Shown here one piece after another: positions 24,931-35,200 of a stretch of DNA of 49,982 nucleotides (its first letter is position 1; every line of letters starts with the position of its first letter). The DNA is from an uncultured Prolixibacteraceae bacterium (GTDB lineage: Bacteria; Bacteroidota; Bacteroidia; Bacteroidales; Prolixibacteraceae): assembly GCA_913063265.1 (NCBI GenBank), contig CAJXZG010000032.1:1-49982 (forward strand), written 5' to 3'. The position numbers and the translations under genes were made by a program. Below the pieces are notes generated by a model that searched no databases, was not told the DNA's origin, and saw only the letters and a list, made by a program, of their open reading frames with translations.

Positions 24931-26292
24931 TTAGTTTTGAGTTACTAAAGCCTGATTCATATTCCCTGTTTGGGTAATAGTTCCGGAATGGCTGTTTCCA
25001 ACTGAAGTCAAACTTCCGAAATTAGAGTCTCCGGTCTGAGTTATAGATCCTATGTTTAGGCTCCCATCCTGCATGCTTTCCGCATAATTATCAGCACCAT
25101 CTTGCGATAATGTCATTACACTTCCATCACCTCCCTTTTGAGTTAATACAGCAGCATTATTATAAATACTCCAAACATTTGCATTCCCAGAATAGCCAAT
25201 ATCTCCGACTTGCGTTGCATTGATTTCTCCGTTTGTTCCTTGTTGAGACGTATTCAACAAATTATTATAACCTGATTGAGTTCCTGTTAAATCATTACCA
25301 TTACCAGATTGAAAAATTGTAGCAAAATTATTATATCCATTCTTCAAGGTTCCTGCATCGCCGCCACTTTGATTTATTGTAGCAGTATTGTTTAATCCAT
25401 ATTTTTGATTGACAAATGCTTTGTCACCATAGCCATTTTGATTAATGTCAACTAAATGCCCCTCATGATCTTGCCATACAGTAGCAATATTCATATCTCC
25501 TAATTGGTCAACAAAAACTTGTTGTGCTTCTCCTGTTTGGATACTTGTTGCTAAATTATTATTTCCATCCTGAACAAAATCAGCATAAATGTTACGACCA
25601 CTACCTGTCTGGCTAGCAGAATTATCTTCACCAATTTGTTGAATATCTGCACTATTACCATGACTTGAACCACTTCCAGTAAAATCCTGTGTTGCTGTAT
25701 TTCGATTACCCAGTTGATCAATTAAGATTCTTTCATTGGCATATATTCCACCGTAGTATCCATTGTTAGAACCGGCTAATGTTTGAGTAGCTGTGTTTGA
25801 AATCCCATCTTGAATTATAGTTGCTGTATTATGAGTTGCTCCTGTTGCAGTTTGCGTTGCAGTATTGTTTGAATTATACTGCCAAATTTTCAAATTTAGC
25901 GTATAACCTCCGCTGGTAGTTTGAGTTAAAACATTACCTGTACCATCTTGCAGCCCCCAAACATTATGATCTTGATTTCCATGGGAAGTTGAAGTTTGCG
26001 TTGCAGAATTTGAGCCCGATTGTTCAATATAGGCATCATTAGGAACTGTTTGTGTGCCACCGGAGTTATTTTGCGTAATAACTGAAGTGTTTGTTCCATC
26101 CTGAATTACAGTTGCCGTTTGTTTTCCTCCAGTTGCCAAATCAGAAGTTTGTGTAACAGTTGATAAATTATTACCGGTTTGGGTAACACTTGCCTCCTGA
26201 TCATTTCCGGTCTGGGTAGTTGTCGATGTATTTTGCGCCATTGCCATACTTACAGCCAGCACCAATGCGAAAAGAAAAATTATTTTTTTCAT
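24931..26292 (-). CDS. Large curlin-repeat amyloid subunit, copy 4
   Basis: At 453 residues this is the longest of the five. Signal peptide MKKIIFLFALVLAVSMAMA, then Q. It carries more than twenty curlin motifs, for instance QTGNDQEASVTQTGNN, VIQDGTNTSVITQNN, QLGNRNTATQ, QDGNNNLATSIQTG, QLGDMNIATVWQ and QSGYNNLLNTSQQG, with a high Thr/Gln/Asn content. It ends with the same C-terminal cassette as copies 2 and 3 (QTGDSNFGSLTSVGNSH, then ITQTGNMNQALVTQN). It follows copy 3 by 27 bases. Role: a fibre subunit exported through CsgG. Confidence 0.92.
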   Translation of the reverse strand: MKKIIFLFALVLAVSMAMAQNTSTTTQTGNDQEASVTQTGNNLSTVTQTSDLATGGKQTATVIQDGTNTSVITQNNSGGTQTVPNDAYIEQSGSNSATQTSTSHGNQDHNVWGLQDGTGNVLTQTTSGGYTLNLKIWQYNSNNTATQTATGATHNTATIIQDGISNTATQTLAGSNNGYYGGIYANERILIDQLGNRNTATQDFTGSGSSHGNSADIQQIGEDNSASQTGSGRNIYADFVQDGNNNLATSIQTGEAQQVFVDQLGDMNIATVWQDHEGHLVDINQNGYGDKAFVNQKYGLNNTATINQSGGDAGTLKNGYNNFATIFQSGNGNDLTGTQSGYNNLLNTSQQGTNGEINATQVGDIGYSGNANVWSIYNNAAVLTQKGGDGSVMTLSQDGADNYAESMQDGSLNIGSITQTGDSNFGSLTSVGNSHSGTITQTGNMNQALVTQN

Positions 26293-26319
26293 GATTTCTA
26301 TTTTTTAAAGTTTAAGAAT

Positions 26320-27534
26320 TTAGTTCTGAGTTATTAAAGCCTGATTCATATTTCCGGTTTGGGTAATGCTTCCAAAATGTCCATTTCCTGTTGAGGAAAT
26401 TGAGCCAATGTTAGAATCACCGGTTTGGAAAATTAAACCTGTATTCCCATCGCCTAATTGCACTATATCCGCATTATTAAAATCTCCCTCTATAACAACG
26501 CCATCTTTTCCATTATACTGACCAGAAGCTGTAACAAGATTGTCGTTACCAGTCTGACTAACATTTACAACGTTATCATCTCCTCTTATGTGACCTGTAG
26601 CTTTGTTTCCATTTCCGTCTTTAACTACATCAAGATCATTGTTATCGGATTGACCATTAAGTAGCCAAAACCCTCTGTTATTATTACCGGTAGAAGTTAT
26701 ATCTACATCGTTCGTACTTCCAAAAATTTGTACATACTCACGATTACCATTTCCATCCTGAATTAAATCCACTGTATTCGACGCTCCTTTTACAGTTATA
26801 TTTCCCTGGTTTCCATCACCATCCTGATCCACAACAACAACATTTAGTTCCGCAATAGTTTTAGCATCGCCATAGTAATCGACTGTAACATTACCAATAT
26901 TATTATTTCCATATTGGTCAACATCTACATTGTTTTCATTACCTGTGATGTTTACATTGGAGCTATTTGAAAGCCCACCAGTTGGACCTACATTGATTCC
27001 ATCTTGAGATAATTGTGTAATATTGAGATTTCCCTCAATATTAACTACTCCATTGTTAAGATCTCCAGTTTGGTATATATCAGATGAGTTCTCATCTCCT
27101 ATTTGGTCAATGTCTGTTTCATTTCCCGAAACCACACCACCAAATGCTTTTTGCCAAACATCTGCATTATTACTTAATCCATCTTGTAACACAAATGCTT
27201 TGTTTTTTTGATTGTTTTGATATAAACCAAGTACATTGTCATTCCCAATTTGATCAAGGTCTAAAACGCTGGTTGCCCTTTGGTGAGCAAATCCAGGATT
27301 ACTCGATACCAATTTTGAATTTGTCAATATGTTTCGATCTCCGGTTTGAACAATATTTGCCTCATTATCTTTTACTTCTTGTTTTAATTTTGCAACATTG
27401 TCGCTACCCGTTTGAAGAATCTCAGCATTGTTACCGTTTGCATTCTGGTCTACAACGGCTATATTTCCGCTTGTTTGTCCGAAAACAATGGCTACTGTAA
27501 GAACCATTATTTTTAATAGAATTACTTTTTTCAT
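26320..27534 (-). CDS. Large curlin-repeat amyloid subunit, copy 3
   Basis: A 404-residue exported curlin-type protein (signal MKKVILLKIMVLTVAIVFG, then Q). The repeats are richer in Asp and Val than in the neighbours: VVDQNANGNNAEILQTG, LDQIGNDNVLGLYQ, VDVDQYGNNNIGNVTV and VDQDGDGNQGNITVKG. The D-x-D-x-D/N-G pattern at about 26806-26832 resembles a calcium-binding loop, so this copy may bind Ca2+ (inference). It closes with the shared cassette (FQTGDSNIGSISSTGNGHF, then TQTGNMNQALITQN). 27-base gaps flank it on both sides. Confidence 0.92.
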   Translation of the reverse strand: MKKVILLKIMVLTVAIVFGQTSGNIAVVDQNANGNNAEILQTGSDNVAKLKQEVKDNEANIVQTGDRNILTNSKLVSSNPGFAHQRATSVLDLDQIGNDNVLGLYQNNQKNKAFVLQDGLSNNADVWQKAFGGVVSGNETDIDQIGDENSSDIYQTGDLNNGVVNIEGNLNITQLSQDGINVGPTGGLSNSSNVNITGNENNVDVDQYGNNNIGNVTVDYYGDAKTIAELNVVVVDQDGDGNQGNITVKGASNTVDLIQDGNGNREYVQIFGSTNDVDITSTGNNNRGFWLLNGQSDNNDLDVVKDGNGNKATGHIRGDDNVVNVSQTGNDNLVTASGQYNGKDGVVIEGDFNNADIVQLGDGNTGLIFQTGDSNIGSISSTGNGHFGSITQTGNMNQALITQN

Positions 27535-27561
27535 GATTATTAATTTTATGATTGTAAAAAT

Positions 27562-28827
27562 TTAGTTTTGAGTAATTAAAGCTTGATTCATTCCCCCTGT
27601 TTGTGTTATGCTTCCATAATGTCCATTTCCAATTGAAGAAATCGAGCCAAAATTATTTAGACCGGTTTGAGTTATCGAACCAATATTTAAATCACCTGAT
27701 TGGAAAATTTCAGCTTCGTTCGGGGTTTCACCTGTTCCTTCTCCTGACTGCGCAAATATTGCTTCATTTGAATTACCTGCTTGATACAAATGTGCCCTAT
27801 TAAATTTACCATCTTGAGTAAATGTTCCTTCGTTTAAATCTCCATCCTGTCTTGCATAGGCAGCATTAAATCCTGGTCCGGTCTGAGTGATATCAGCATT
27901 ATTACCATCACCTAGTTGCCTTATGGCTGCCTGGTGTCCGTAAACCAACAAAGTGGCTGTTTGGCTGATGTTAGCTGTATTATCATTTCCGTCTTGATAA
28001 ATACCCTTATCTTCAGGAACATGTTCAATCAACTGTCCATTAGCATATTCCAACCAATCATTACCGCCAAACACTTTATTACTTGTTCCACTTTGATAAA
28101 CATTAGCTGTGTTTCCATCACCTCTTTCTTCTATTGACGCGATGTTTTTAGAACCTGATTGAGTTACATCGGAGGAATTAGATTTTCCATGTTGACTTTG
28201 GGATGCATCATTTTCATCTCCATCTTGAAAAATCGTTGCATAATTTCTACCTTCCCAATTTCCAAATTCTTGAAATTGATAAGACTTATTTTCGTTTCCT
28301 ATTTGCTCTGAAATGGTATAACTAGTATACAAGTCAAATTGCTGTGATTCAGCCACATTAGAATTTCCTATTTGACGAAAATAACTACTATTGGCCCTAC
28401 CTTGCTGATTTTGAATACTTGAGTTAAGATTTCCAACTTGATCTACAAAAGCATGGTTCTCCGCACCCCAACTGTGATTTGTTGGATCATTTTGTGTTAT
28501 TTCAGCAGTATTACCATCTCCAATTTGAGCCATTCCGGCATCACTTCTATGCCTGTTTTGCAAAATTGATCCTGTATTTCCTTCACCATTCTGGGTAATT
28601 CCTTTAGCCAACATGTAACCTGACAGCCCACTTGGCCAATTTCTCCATTTTTGGACGTCATTTTTATTCAGATTTCCCGTTGTTGTAATTGTTGCTTCAT
28701 TTAAATCACCAGTTTGATCAATAACTCCAGTGTTTTCATCACCGGTTTGTGAAACAGTTCCTGTATTTTGTGCAATAGCAAAGCTTGCCACAAATAACAT
28801 GGAGAATAAGAAAACAAATTTTTTCAT
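27562..28827 (-). CDS. Large curlin-repeat amyloid subunit, copy 2
   Basis: A 421-residue exported curlin-type protein (signal MKKFVFLFSMLFVASFAIA, then Q). Repeats include VSQTGDENTGVIDQTGD, ITQNGEGNTGSILQNRH, MAQIGDGNTAEITQND, VDQVGNLNSSIQNQQG, YQDGNDNTANISQ and YQAGNSNEAIFAQSG. Compared with its sisters it has more aromatic and charged residues between repeats (e.g. FQEFGNWEGRNYATIFQ). It ends with the shared cassette (TQTGLNNFGSISSIGNGHY, then TQTGGMNQALITQN). It begins 28 bases after copy 1. Confidence 0.92.
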   Translation of the reverse strand: MKKFVFLFSMLFVASFAIAQNTGTVSQTGDENTGVIDQTGDLNEATITTTGNLNKNDVQKWRNWPSGLSGYMLAKGITQNGEGNTGSILQNRHRSDAGMAQIGDGNTAEITQNDPTNHSWGAENHAFVDQVGNLNSSIQNQQGRANSSYFRQIGNSNVAESQQFDLYTSYTISEQIGNENKSYQFQEFGNWEGRNYATIFQDGDENDASQSQHGKSNSSDVTQSGSKNIASIEERGDGNTANVYQSGTSNKVFGGNDWLEYANGQLIEHVPEDKGIYQDGNDNTANISQTATLLVYGHQAAIRQLGDGNNADITQTGPGFNAAYARQDGDLNEGTFTQDGKFNRAHLYQAGNSNEAIFAQSGEGTGETPNEAEIFQSGDLNIGSITQTGLNNFGSISSIGNGHYGSITQTGGMNQALITQN

Positions 28828-28855
28828 GATTATAAATTTTGGGTTGTTTAAACAT

Positions 28856-29839
28856 TTAGTTTTGTATTATTACAGAAGTATTAGTTATACCATCTTGAAA
28901 AACGGTGGCTGAAGCCCCATTTGTTTGTTGTAAATGAAGCGTATTACCGGTTCCAAATTGGTCTACATCGAGTGTACTTCCATTAAAAGATGTTGCAACA
29001 GGGTCAGCATCTAATCCCATTACAACGTTTAAGTTACCTTCTTGATAAATGTCAGCATTACCGCCTCCGGTTTGGCTTAAATTGACGTCATTATCGTTAC
29101 CATCCTGTACAATATATGTGGTTGAACGGCTTCCTTTTTGTTTTAAATAAGCTTCATTACCGATTCCAATTTGATGAATATCTCCAACAATATTTGCATC
29201 GCCAAACTGATCAATGTCTGCAATGTTATTACTTCCTTCCTGAACAATATAGGCTTGAAATGTTCTTTCTCCGTCGGAAAGTATTGTTCCGCTATTGTCA
29301 TTTCCAATTTGACTAATTAAAGACTTACCACCTGCAACTTCAGTTGTAATAACGGCATCATTATTGATTCCTTCCTGATATACTTCGGCTTCATTATCAG
29401 TAATTTTCCCCCATTTATCACCGCGCCCGTGAGTATAACGTATTTGGTTTATTGTTGCTTCATTACTGCCACCAACTTTTTGAGTAATTTTTCCCCAGGT
29501 TCCACTGGTACTCAAATTCGTTCCTTGATTTAATGTAGCAATATTGTCTTCAGACTGCTGGTCAACAATACCAGTTGCTTCTTTTATTAGGCTACTCGCA
29601 CTTCCTTGATTAACTGTAGCAACGTTCTTTAAAGAAGTGCTTGTTTGAGTTACTGTTACTAAATTACCTTCGCCGGCATTTACAGACTTACTATACTGAT
29701 TTACAGTGGCCTCATTTACACCAATTTGATTTACAGTAGCGGAATTAAAATCGCCTACTTCTGTCACCTCTGCTGTATTTTGTGCAATTGTAAAACTAGC
29801 TGCCAATACCATGGCGAAAAGAAAAAATATTTTTTTCAT
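28856..29839 (-). CDS. Large curlin-repeat amyloid subunit, copy 1 (first gene)
   Basis: A 327-residue exported curlin-type protein and the first gene of the subunit operon (signal MKKIFFLFAMVLAASFTIA, then Q). Repeats include VNQIGVNEATVNQYS, TINQIRYTHGRG, YQEGINNDAVI, ISQIGNDNSGTILSDG, VQEGSNNIADIDQFGDAN and HQIGIGNEAYLKQKG. It lacks the shared C-terminal cassette and ends VFQDGITNTSVIIQN. Being promoter-proximal it is a good candidate for a major subunit (CsgA role), though all five could build the fibre. No clear promoter box is visible in the 80 bases upstream. Confidence 0.9.
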   Translation of the reverse strand: MKKIFFLFAMVLAASFTIAQNTAEVTEVGDFNSATVNQIGVNEATVNQYSKSVNAGEGNLVTVTQTSTSLKNVATVNQGSASSLIKEATGIVDQQSEDNIATLNQGTNLSTSGTWGKITQKVGGSNEATINQIRYTHGRGDKWGKITDNEAEVYQEGINNDAVITTEVAGGKSLISQIGNDNSGTILSDGERTFQAYIVQEGSNNIADIDQFGDANIVGDIHQIGIGNEAYLKQKGSRSTTYIVQDGNDNDVNLSQTGGGNADIYQEGNLNVVMGLDADPVATSFNGSTLDVDQFGTGNTLHLQQTNGASATVFQDGITNTSVIIQN

Positions 29840-30624
29840 GATTTTTGATTTTTATTGTTAACTATATCTTTTTGTATTTTTTATAAATAATATCGAAATC
29901 GATATTAGTATTCAGGCTCTTAAACAATCGCAGTATTGCTAATTCCTGAAATATCATTTCGCCGTAATCTGCGCCACATTTTAATGGAAACGGCATTTAC
30001 CAACTCATTTGGGCTTCTGTTTTTTTTCATAATTTAAATTTTATGTTTAAGAATTGTATTTTATTAAAATTGGTTGAACAAATTGTAATTTGCAACTTAT
30101 TGTTAAATGCTTACCTGATTTTTGAATATTGCCATTGTATTCTGGAAATATTTCTACTAAATTGAAAGGATATTGATGGGTTTGTTTTTTTTGCAAAAGA
30201 AATAAATGCCAAAAACATGGAATGACTGAAATATTTAGCTCATTTTTTAATAAGCAAATGGCTTTTTGTAATGCCAATACAAAAAATAAAACCAAATTCA
30301 GTTTGAACAAAGACCTTTTAAACCCATCATAAATAATTATCATAACCTTGTTGTTATAGTTTTATTAATAAAATCACTTTGGCTCAACAATTCAAGCCAG
30401 ACTTTAACGGTGGGTTTTTATCTATAATTATTTAAAATGGTTTTTATCTTCCCGGATAAAAACTAATAACTTACATTGGGTTAGGGGACCAATATAAATT
30501 ATTTAATGAACCAAAGCTACTTTGAATAGAATAGATTTGAAATAAGCAATTTATGCACGACCATATGTTTCAATACTCATTTTTACGTATAAATAGATTA
30601 AAAAAGGAATAGATTACGTACAAA
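29840..30624. other. 785-base gap upstream of the curlin operon
   Basis: AT-rich spacer expected to hold the curlin promoter and regulator sites. Visible items: an inverted repeat AATATCG/CGATATT around AAAT at 29889-29906, about 50 bases upstream of the first curlin; a small ORF at 29920-30030; an inverted repeat GTTTTTATC/GATAAAAAC at 30440-30463; and two TACGTA motifs (30584-30589 and 30615-30620) next to the regulator stop. No exact TAnnTTTG box was found on the minus strand. Confidence 0.6.
29920..30030 (-). CDS. Candidate small protein upstream of the curlin operon
   Basis: A 36-codon ORF (begins MKKNRSPNELVNAV, contains KMWRRLRRND, ends SNTAIV) starting at 30030, about 80 bases ahead of the first curlin gene. 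It is more GC-rich and more basic than the AT-rich spacer around it, which is unusual for chance. No family recognised; it may be spurious or the remnant of a longer gene. Confidence 0.25.
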   Translation of the reverse strand: MKKNRSPNELVNAVSIKMWRRLRRNDISGISNTAIV

Positions 30625-31653
30625 TCAGAAATGCATTGATTCCTTTTTAAACGAAAGAATTGCTTCGATTATATTTTTAGAATTGTATTTGGCCATAATG
30701 TTTGAACGATGCTTTGCAACTGTACGTTGTGATAGGTTTAAATGTTCTGCAATATTTTTTATAGCCAATCCTTCGGCCGAAAGATCTAATATTTCGTGTT
30801 CCCGGTCTGTTAAATGGACACTGGCATTTCCGTTCCCGTTACTGCCAGGATTGTCTGCCAAAATTTTGCTTGTTTGATTAAGTTGGGAATCAATATTGGA
30901 AAAGTTTTTTTCCGGGTTTTCAACAACAACAAATTCCGCAAAGAAAGAAGACATACAACCATTATTTCCTCTGTACAAACTTACATCGAACTTTAGAAAA
31001 GTATAATAATTACTTTTAATATTTTTTAGCAAACACGAATCATATACTCCATTTATAAATTTGCGATAATTAAGTTTATTTTGTTGGTTATCTTCAAAAT
31101 CAAACAAGCTTGTAAAGGTGCTTTGAAGAATTTCCTCCTTTGTGTTCTCCAACATTCTTATAAAACTTTCATTGACCAACTCTATCCTATCATTACGGAC
31201 ATATAACATTGCAACATTTGAAGAATAAAAATAATTTACAAAACCATCTGTTTTAAAGATGTTTATTTCCCTATATTTATTGATTTGTTTCTCAATTTTA
31301 AAAAACAATGCCTTTTTATCAATAGGAGAAAAAATAAAGTTATCTATTCCCATTTCCAATCCAATAAGAATATCCTCTTTTTCAAAATTTTCATCGCATA
31401 AAAAAAATGGCATTCCACTCCTTTCTAAAAAGGGTTTTAAAATTTTATATACTTCAAAACCGTTTTTATTGTCCAGCTGATTTTTACAAATTATCAAGTC
31501 GTAGGTATCCGTAACAATTTGTTCAATACTTAACTCTATTGTATGCACACAACAAAATTCGTAAACAGAATTTTTCAGAGCATTCTCTAAATCTGATTTC
31601 ACATTGTTTTGTGGTTGCAGAATTAAGATTCGTTTTGTGTTAGCAAAGTTCAT
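30625..31653 (-). CDS. LuxR-type regulator with pseudo-receiver and PAS-like domain (paralogue 1)
   Basis: A 342-residue regulator when started at the ATG at 31653, where the receiver fold begins (MNFANTKRILILQ); the upstream ATG at 31728 adds 25 unlike residues. Domains: receiver-like (about 5-120), PAS-like (about 130-250) and a C-terminal LuxR/NarL helix-turn-helix (LTDREHEILDLSAEGLAIKN, SQRTVAKHRSNIMAK). The receiver lacks its chemistry by alignment: the phospho-Asp position in DLIICK is Lys57, the acidic pair is replaced by QPQ, the Thr/Ser by Asp87 and the signalling Lys by Ser109. It therefore should not be phosphorylated. It sits between the curlin operon and the giant repeat proteins and looks like a functional counterpart of CsgD, whose receiver is also degenerate. 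Confidence 0.88.
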   Translation of the reverse strand: MNFANTKRILILQPQNNVKSDLENALKNSVYEFCCVHTIELSIEQIVTDTYDLIICKNQLDNKNGFEVYKILKPFLERSGMPFFLCDENFEKEDILIGLEMGIDNFIFSPIDKKALFFKIEKQINKYREINIFKTDGFVNYFYSSNVAMLYVRNDRIELVNESFIRMLENTKEEILQSTFTSLFDFEDNQQNKLNYRKFINGVYDSCLLKNIKSNYYTFLKFDVSLYRGNNGCMSSFFAEFVVVENPEKNFSNIDSQLNQTSKILADNPGSNGNGNASVHLTDREHEILDLSAEGLAIKNIAEHLNLSQRTVAKHRSNIMAKYNSKNIIEAILSFKKESMHF

Positions 31654-32155
31654 CTTTGGTTTAATTTGCCGGGTTTGAAAGGTGAAAGTAAGCATAAATG
31701 CGTATATAACCATTTTTGCGTACAACATAATTAATGAAACTGCAACCGTTTTGTCAAAATGGGAAAATGTGTTTAAAATTGGAAAAATTCTAATTTATTG
31801 GTTCATTTCTTATAATAAGCCAAAATTAGGATTCTAAAAACATTAAAAATACGCAGCTTTATGGTTACTTAGACTACAATCTTGACTTTACATTTAACTT
31901 TTATAAAAGCCTTTCAATCAAGTAGTTATTTTTCTATTGGTTATATTTAAATACTACACTGCATATCACACAAAAGAGCATGCGGATTTTTTAGCAAATT
32001 TGTTAGTTGGAACACCTTATTTCAGATAAAGAACGCGATTGTTATCTATATCAATCTCAAAAATCCAGTATCATAGCATTTATTGTTCTGTAAAGGTCAA
32101 AACTTATATTTTATCAACTTTTCAAGGGAAATGCCCATTGATTATTTGCACAAAA
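31654..32155. other. Gap between regulator 1 and the first repeat protein
   Basis: About 500 AT-rich bases that should carry the promoter of regulator 1 on the minus strand. A minus-strand TAATTTTG (TAnnTTTG) at 31821-31828 could be its -7 box with a leader of about 160 bases. TGCGTA occurs twice, at 31699-31704 and 31717-31722, 18 bases apart. No further gene was seen. Confidence 0.45.
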
Positions 32156-32181
32156 AAAGTGGCGGAAAATACCGCCACTTT
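32156..32181 (-). terminator. Terminator of giant repeat protein 1
   Basis: AAAGTGGCGG (32156-32165) pairs with CCGCCACTTT (32172-32181) around AAAATA; on the minus strand it is followed by a run of T. A near copy follows the paralogous gene at 36304-36328. Confidence 0.88.
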
Positions 32182-32211
32182 AATAATGTTTTGCTATTTC
32201 GTATATATCTA

Positions 32212-35200
32212 TTATTTAAAAACCGAGAATTTTTCGGTAATTACTTTTTCAGTAGAGCGCATTATGAATATGTACTGTCCATTTAACAAGTTATCTACAT
32301 TGATTTCGTGGCTATTTACCCCTTTGTTGAGTTTCCAGACATCTTCAAGTACCACGCGCCCTGTCATATCCATCACATGATAATTCACCTGTTCTTCCAC
32401 CGGATATGTCACCTGAATATTAAGTTTGGTTTGTACCGGATTCGGGTAGAGTATGAAGCTAAAGTCTGGTGTAAATTCCTCTGGAATAACAATTGTGGCT
32501 GATTTATTTGCGTCTATAAATACCACAACAGGATCACTTTCAACATTCCAATTTTGTTGGTTGTAAGTATCGTCATGGTAAATTCTAAACGCATATGTTT
32601 TGGGTAATAATTCCATTCCGGCTGTAGGCGTATTACCTAACGTTTTCCAACTCCCTGAATTGACCTTTCCTTCACCTGTTAATTGTGAACCATCTGATTG
32701 TGCTTTATATTCCATTTGCACCAGCACAGTTTCGAATATTACGAGTGAATTGCTTGCAACATTCTGGTTTTTCTGAATATAAGAATCTTCATAGTAAATC
32801 CTGAAAGCGTAAGTCATAGGCAATAATTCCATACCGCCATCGTTTGAGAGTGTTGGTGTTAATCCTAATGATTTGTAACCATCTGAATTTACCTTGCCCT
32901 CACCTTCTAAATCAGCTCCTGTAGAGGAATGTAATTCCATTTGAACAAGCACAGTTTCAAATATTACTAATTGATCAGTGGTCACGTCTTGATTTTTCTG
33001 AATGTATGAACCTTCATAGTAAATTCTGAAAGCATAGGTCTTAGGTAATAGTTCCATACCACCATTGTTGGAAAGTGTTGGTGTTAATCCCAATGATTTA
33101 TAACCATCGGAATTTACCTTTCCTTCTCCTGTTAATTGAGCTCCTGTTGATGAATGAAGTTCCATCTGAACAAGCACAGTTTCAAATTTAACTAACGGAT
33201 CAACAGCCAGGTCTTGATTCTTCTGAATGTATGAACCTTCATAGTAAATCCTGAAAGCATAGGTTTTTGGTAACAGTTCCTTTCCGCTCGTAGGCGTATT
33301 GCCTAACGTTTTCCAGCTTCCTGAATTTACTTTTCCTTCACCAACCAATTGCGTAGTTTGGTCAGAAGCATAGAGTTCCATTTGTGCCAGCACTGTCTGG
33401 AATTCCACAAACGAGTTACTTGCTATATTCTGATTTTTCTGAACATAAGCATCCTCATAATACATCCTGAATGCCAGTGTATTTTGAAGTCCTTCAATTA
33501 TCGCAAGTACTGCTCCCTTAGACCCAGTTGTACCTGCAGATTGCCAACCACTTAAATTGTATTTTCCTTCACCTCCTGCAAGTGGATCTCCTTTGCTATC
33601 TCTAAGAACGATATAAGCAATACTTTTCTCCATTTCAGAACCGGCTATAGTAATATTTTTTTGGATGGTTGGATAACCTGGTGCAGAAAATCTGAAGGCA
33701 TAGGTTTTCGGCAATAAAGTCATTGGGCTGCTAAACGTTTTCCAACCACCTGAGTTATATTGTATATCTCCGGTGAACTGCAAAGTCACGGAAGTCCCCC
33801 TGAAAATGACAACAGGATCAGTTGCAATATTCTGATTTTTTTGAAGATATGTACCTTCGAAATAAACTCTAAATGCATAGGTTTTGGGCAATAATTCCAT
33901 GGTTGTTGTTGTAGTTCCCATAGTTTTCCAACCATCTGAATTAACCTTGGCTTCTGCTGCTAGTTCAGAATCATCAGAGTCAAGCAGTTTGACTGTAGCC
34001 AATACTGTTTCGAAAACAACAAGTGGATCGCTACCAATATCCTGATTTTTCTGTATATAACTACCTTCATAATAAATACGGAACGCATAAGTTTTAGGAA
34101 GCAATTCTTTTTCCGCATCAGGCGTATTTCCCATGGATTTCCAACCTCCGGAATTTACTTTCCCTTCACCGGTAAGTTGAGTTGTACCATCAGAGGCATG
34201 AAGTTCCATTTTAGCAAGTACTGTTTCGAAAACCACTAATGGATCGGCACCAATATTTTGATTTTTCTGAATATAACTACCTTCATAATAAATTCTGAAT
34301 GCATAAGTTTTAGGTAATAATTCCTTCCCAGCTGTTGGTGTATTTCCCAATGTTTTCCAACCTCCGGAATTTACTTTTCCTTCACCGATAAGTTGAGTTG
34401 TACCATCAGAGGCATGAAGTTCCATTTGGGCTTTGACTGTTTGGAAAACAACAACCGAATTAGTGCTTAGATTCTGATTTTTCTGCACATAAGAACCTTC
34501 CCAATACATTCTGAAAGCATATGTTTTAGCCGGATCATCCAGTAACACAAAAATTTCTCCGTTTTCATCAGTTGTACCTAAACTCTGCCAACCACCTGAA
34601 TTATATTTTGCTTCTCCTCCTTCAAGCCCATTTCCATCGCTGTCAATTAACTTCACGGTTACTGCCGTTTTTTCAAAAGTACAACCTGAAACTTCAATTG
34701 GTGTTTTGGGTCCTCCATCAAAGGTAAAATCATAGGTACCTGGTAGAATTTCAGATGGAGAGGTTACGGTAAACCAGCTTCCATTTGCAATTTTAACCTC
34801 TCCACCAGAACGAATATTAAGTGTTGTAGTTGTATAATCAATATTGGTTACAGGGAATTCAACCGGAACACCAGTGCGTGTTTCGCTACTGTTGTAATTG
34901 TATCCCATTCTTACCTTTACATTGTTTCCGGCAAAAGCATAAAAACTCACTGTGCCGCTGGCATCAGTTGTACCATGATTATACCAATACCCCCCACCTT
35001 GATCAACGATACCACCTGCAATTGGTGTAGAAGGGTCACAGGAATTCAGGGTTACATTTACTTTTGATAATTGGAAAACAGAATTTACAGTAACATCCTG
35101 TTCTTTGGAAGTTTGATTTACAGTTACAGTAATTTTACCATCCCAGTTGTTAGCAGCACAAGAAGTAGTTAGAAAGGCAAAACCATTGGCGTCTGTTTCA

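Noticed and set aside
27084..27500. 138-codon plus-strand ORF rich in Leu/His
   Set aside because: Antisense shadow of curlin copy 3; the repeat codons keep the reverse frame open.
30047..30343. 98-codon minus-strand ORF in the curlin upstream gap
   Set aside because: Composition follows the AT-rich spacer, there is no recognisable fold, and it begins with a run of Ile; it looks like chance.
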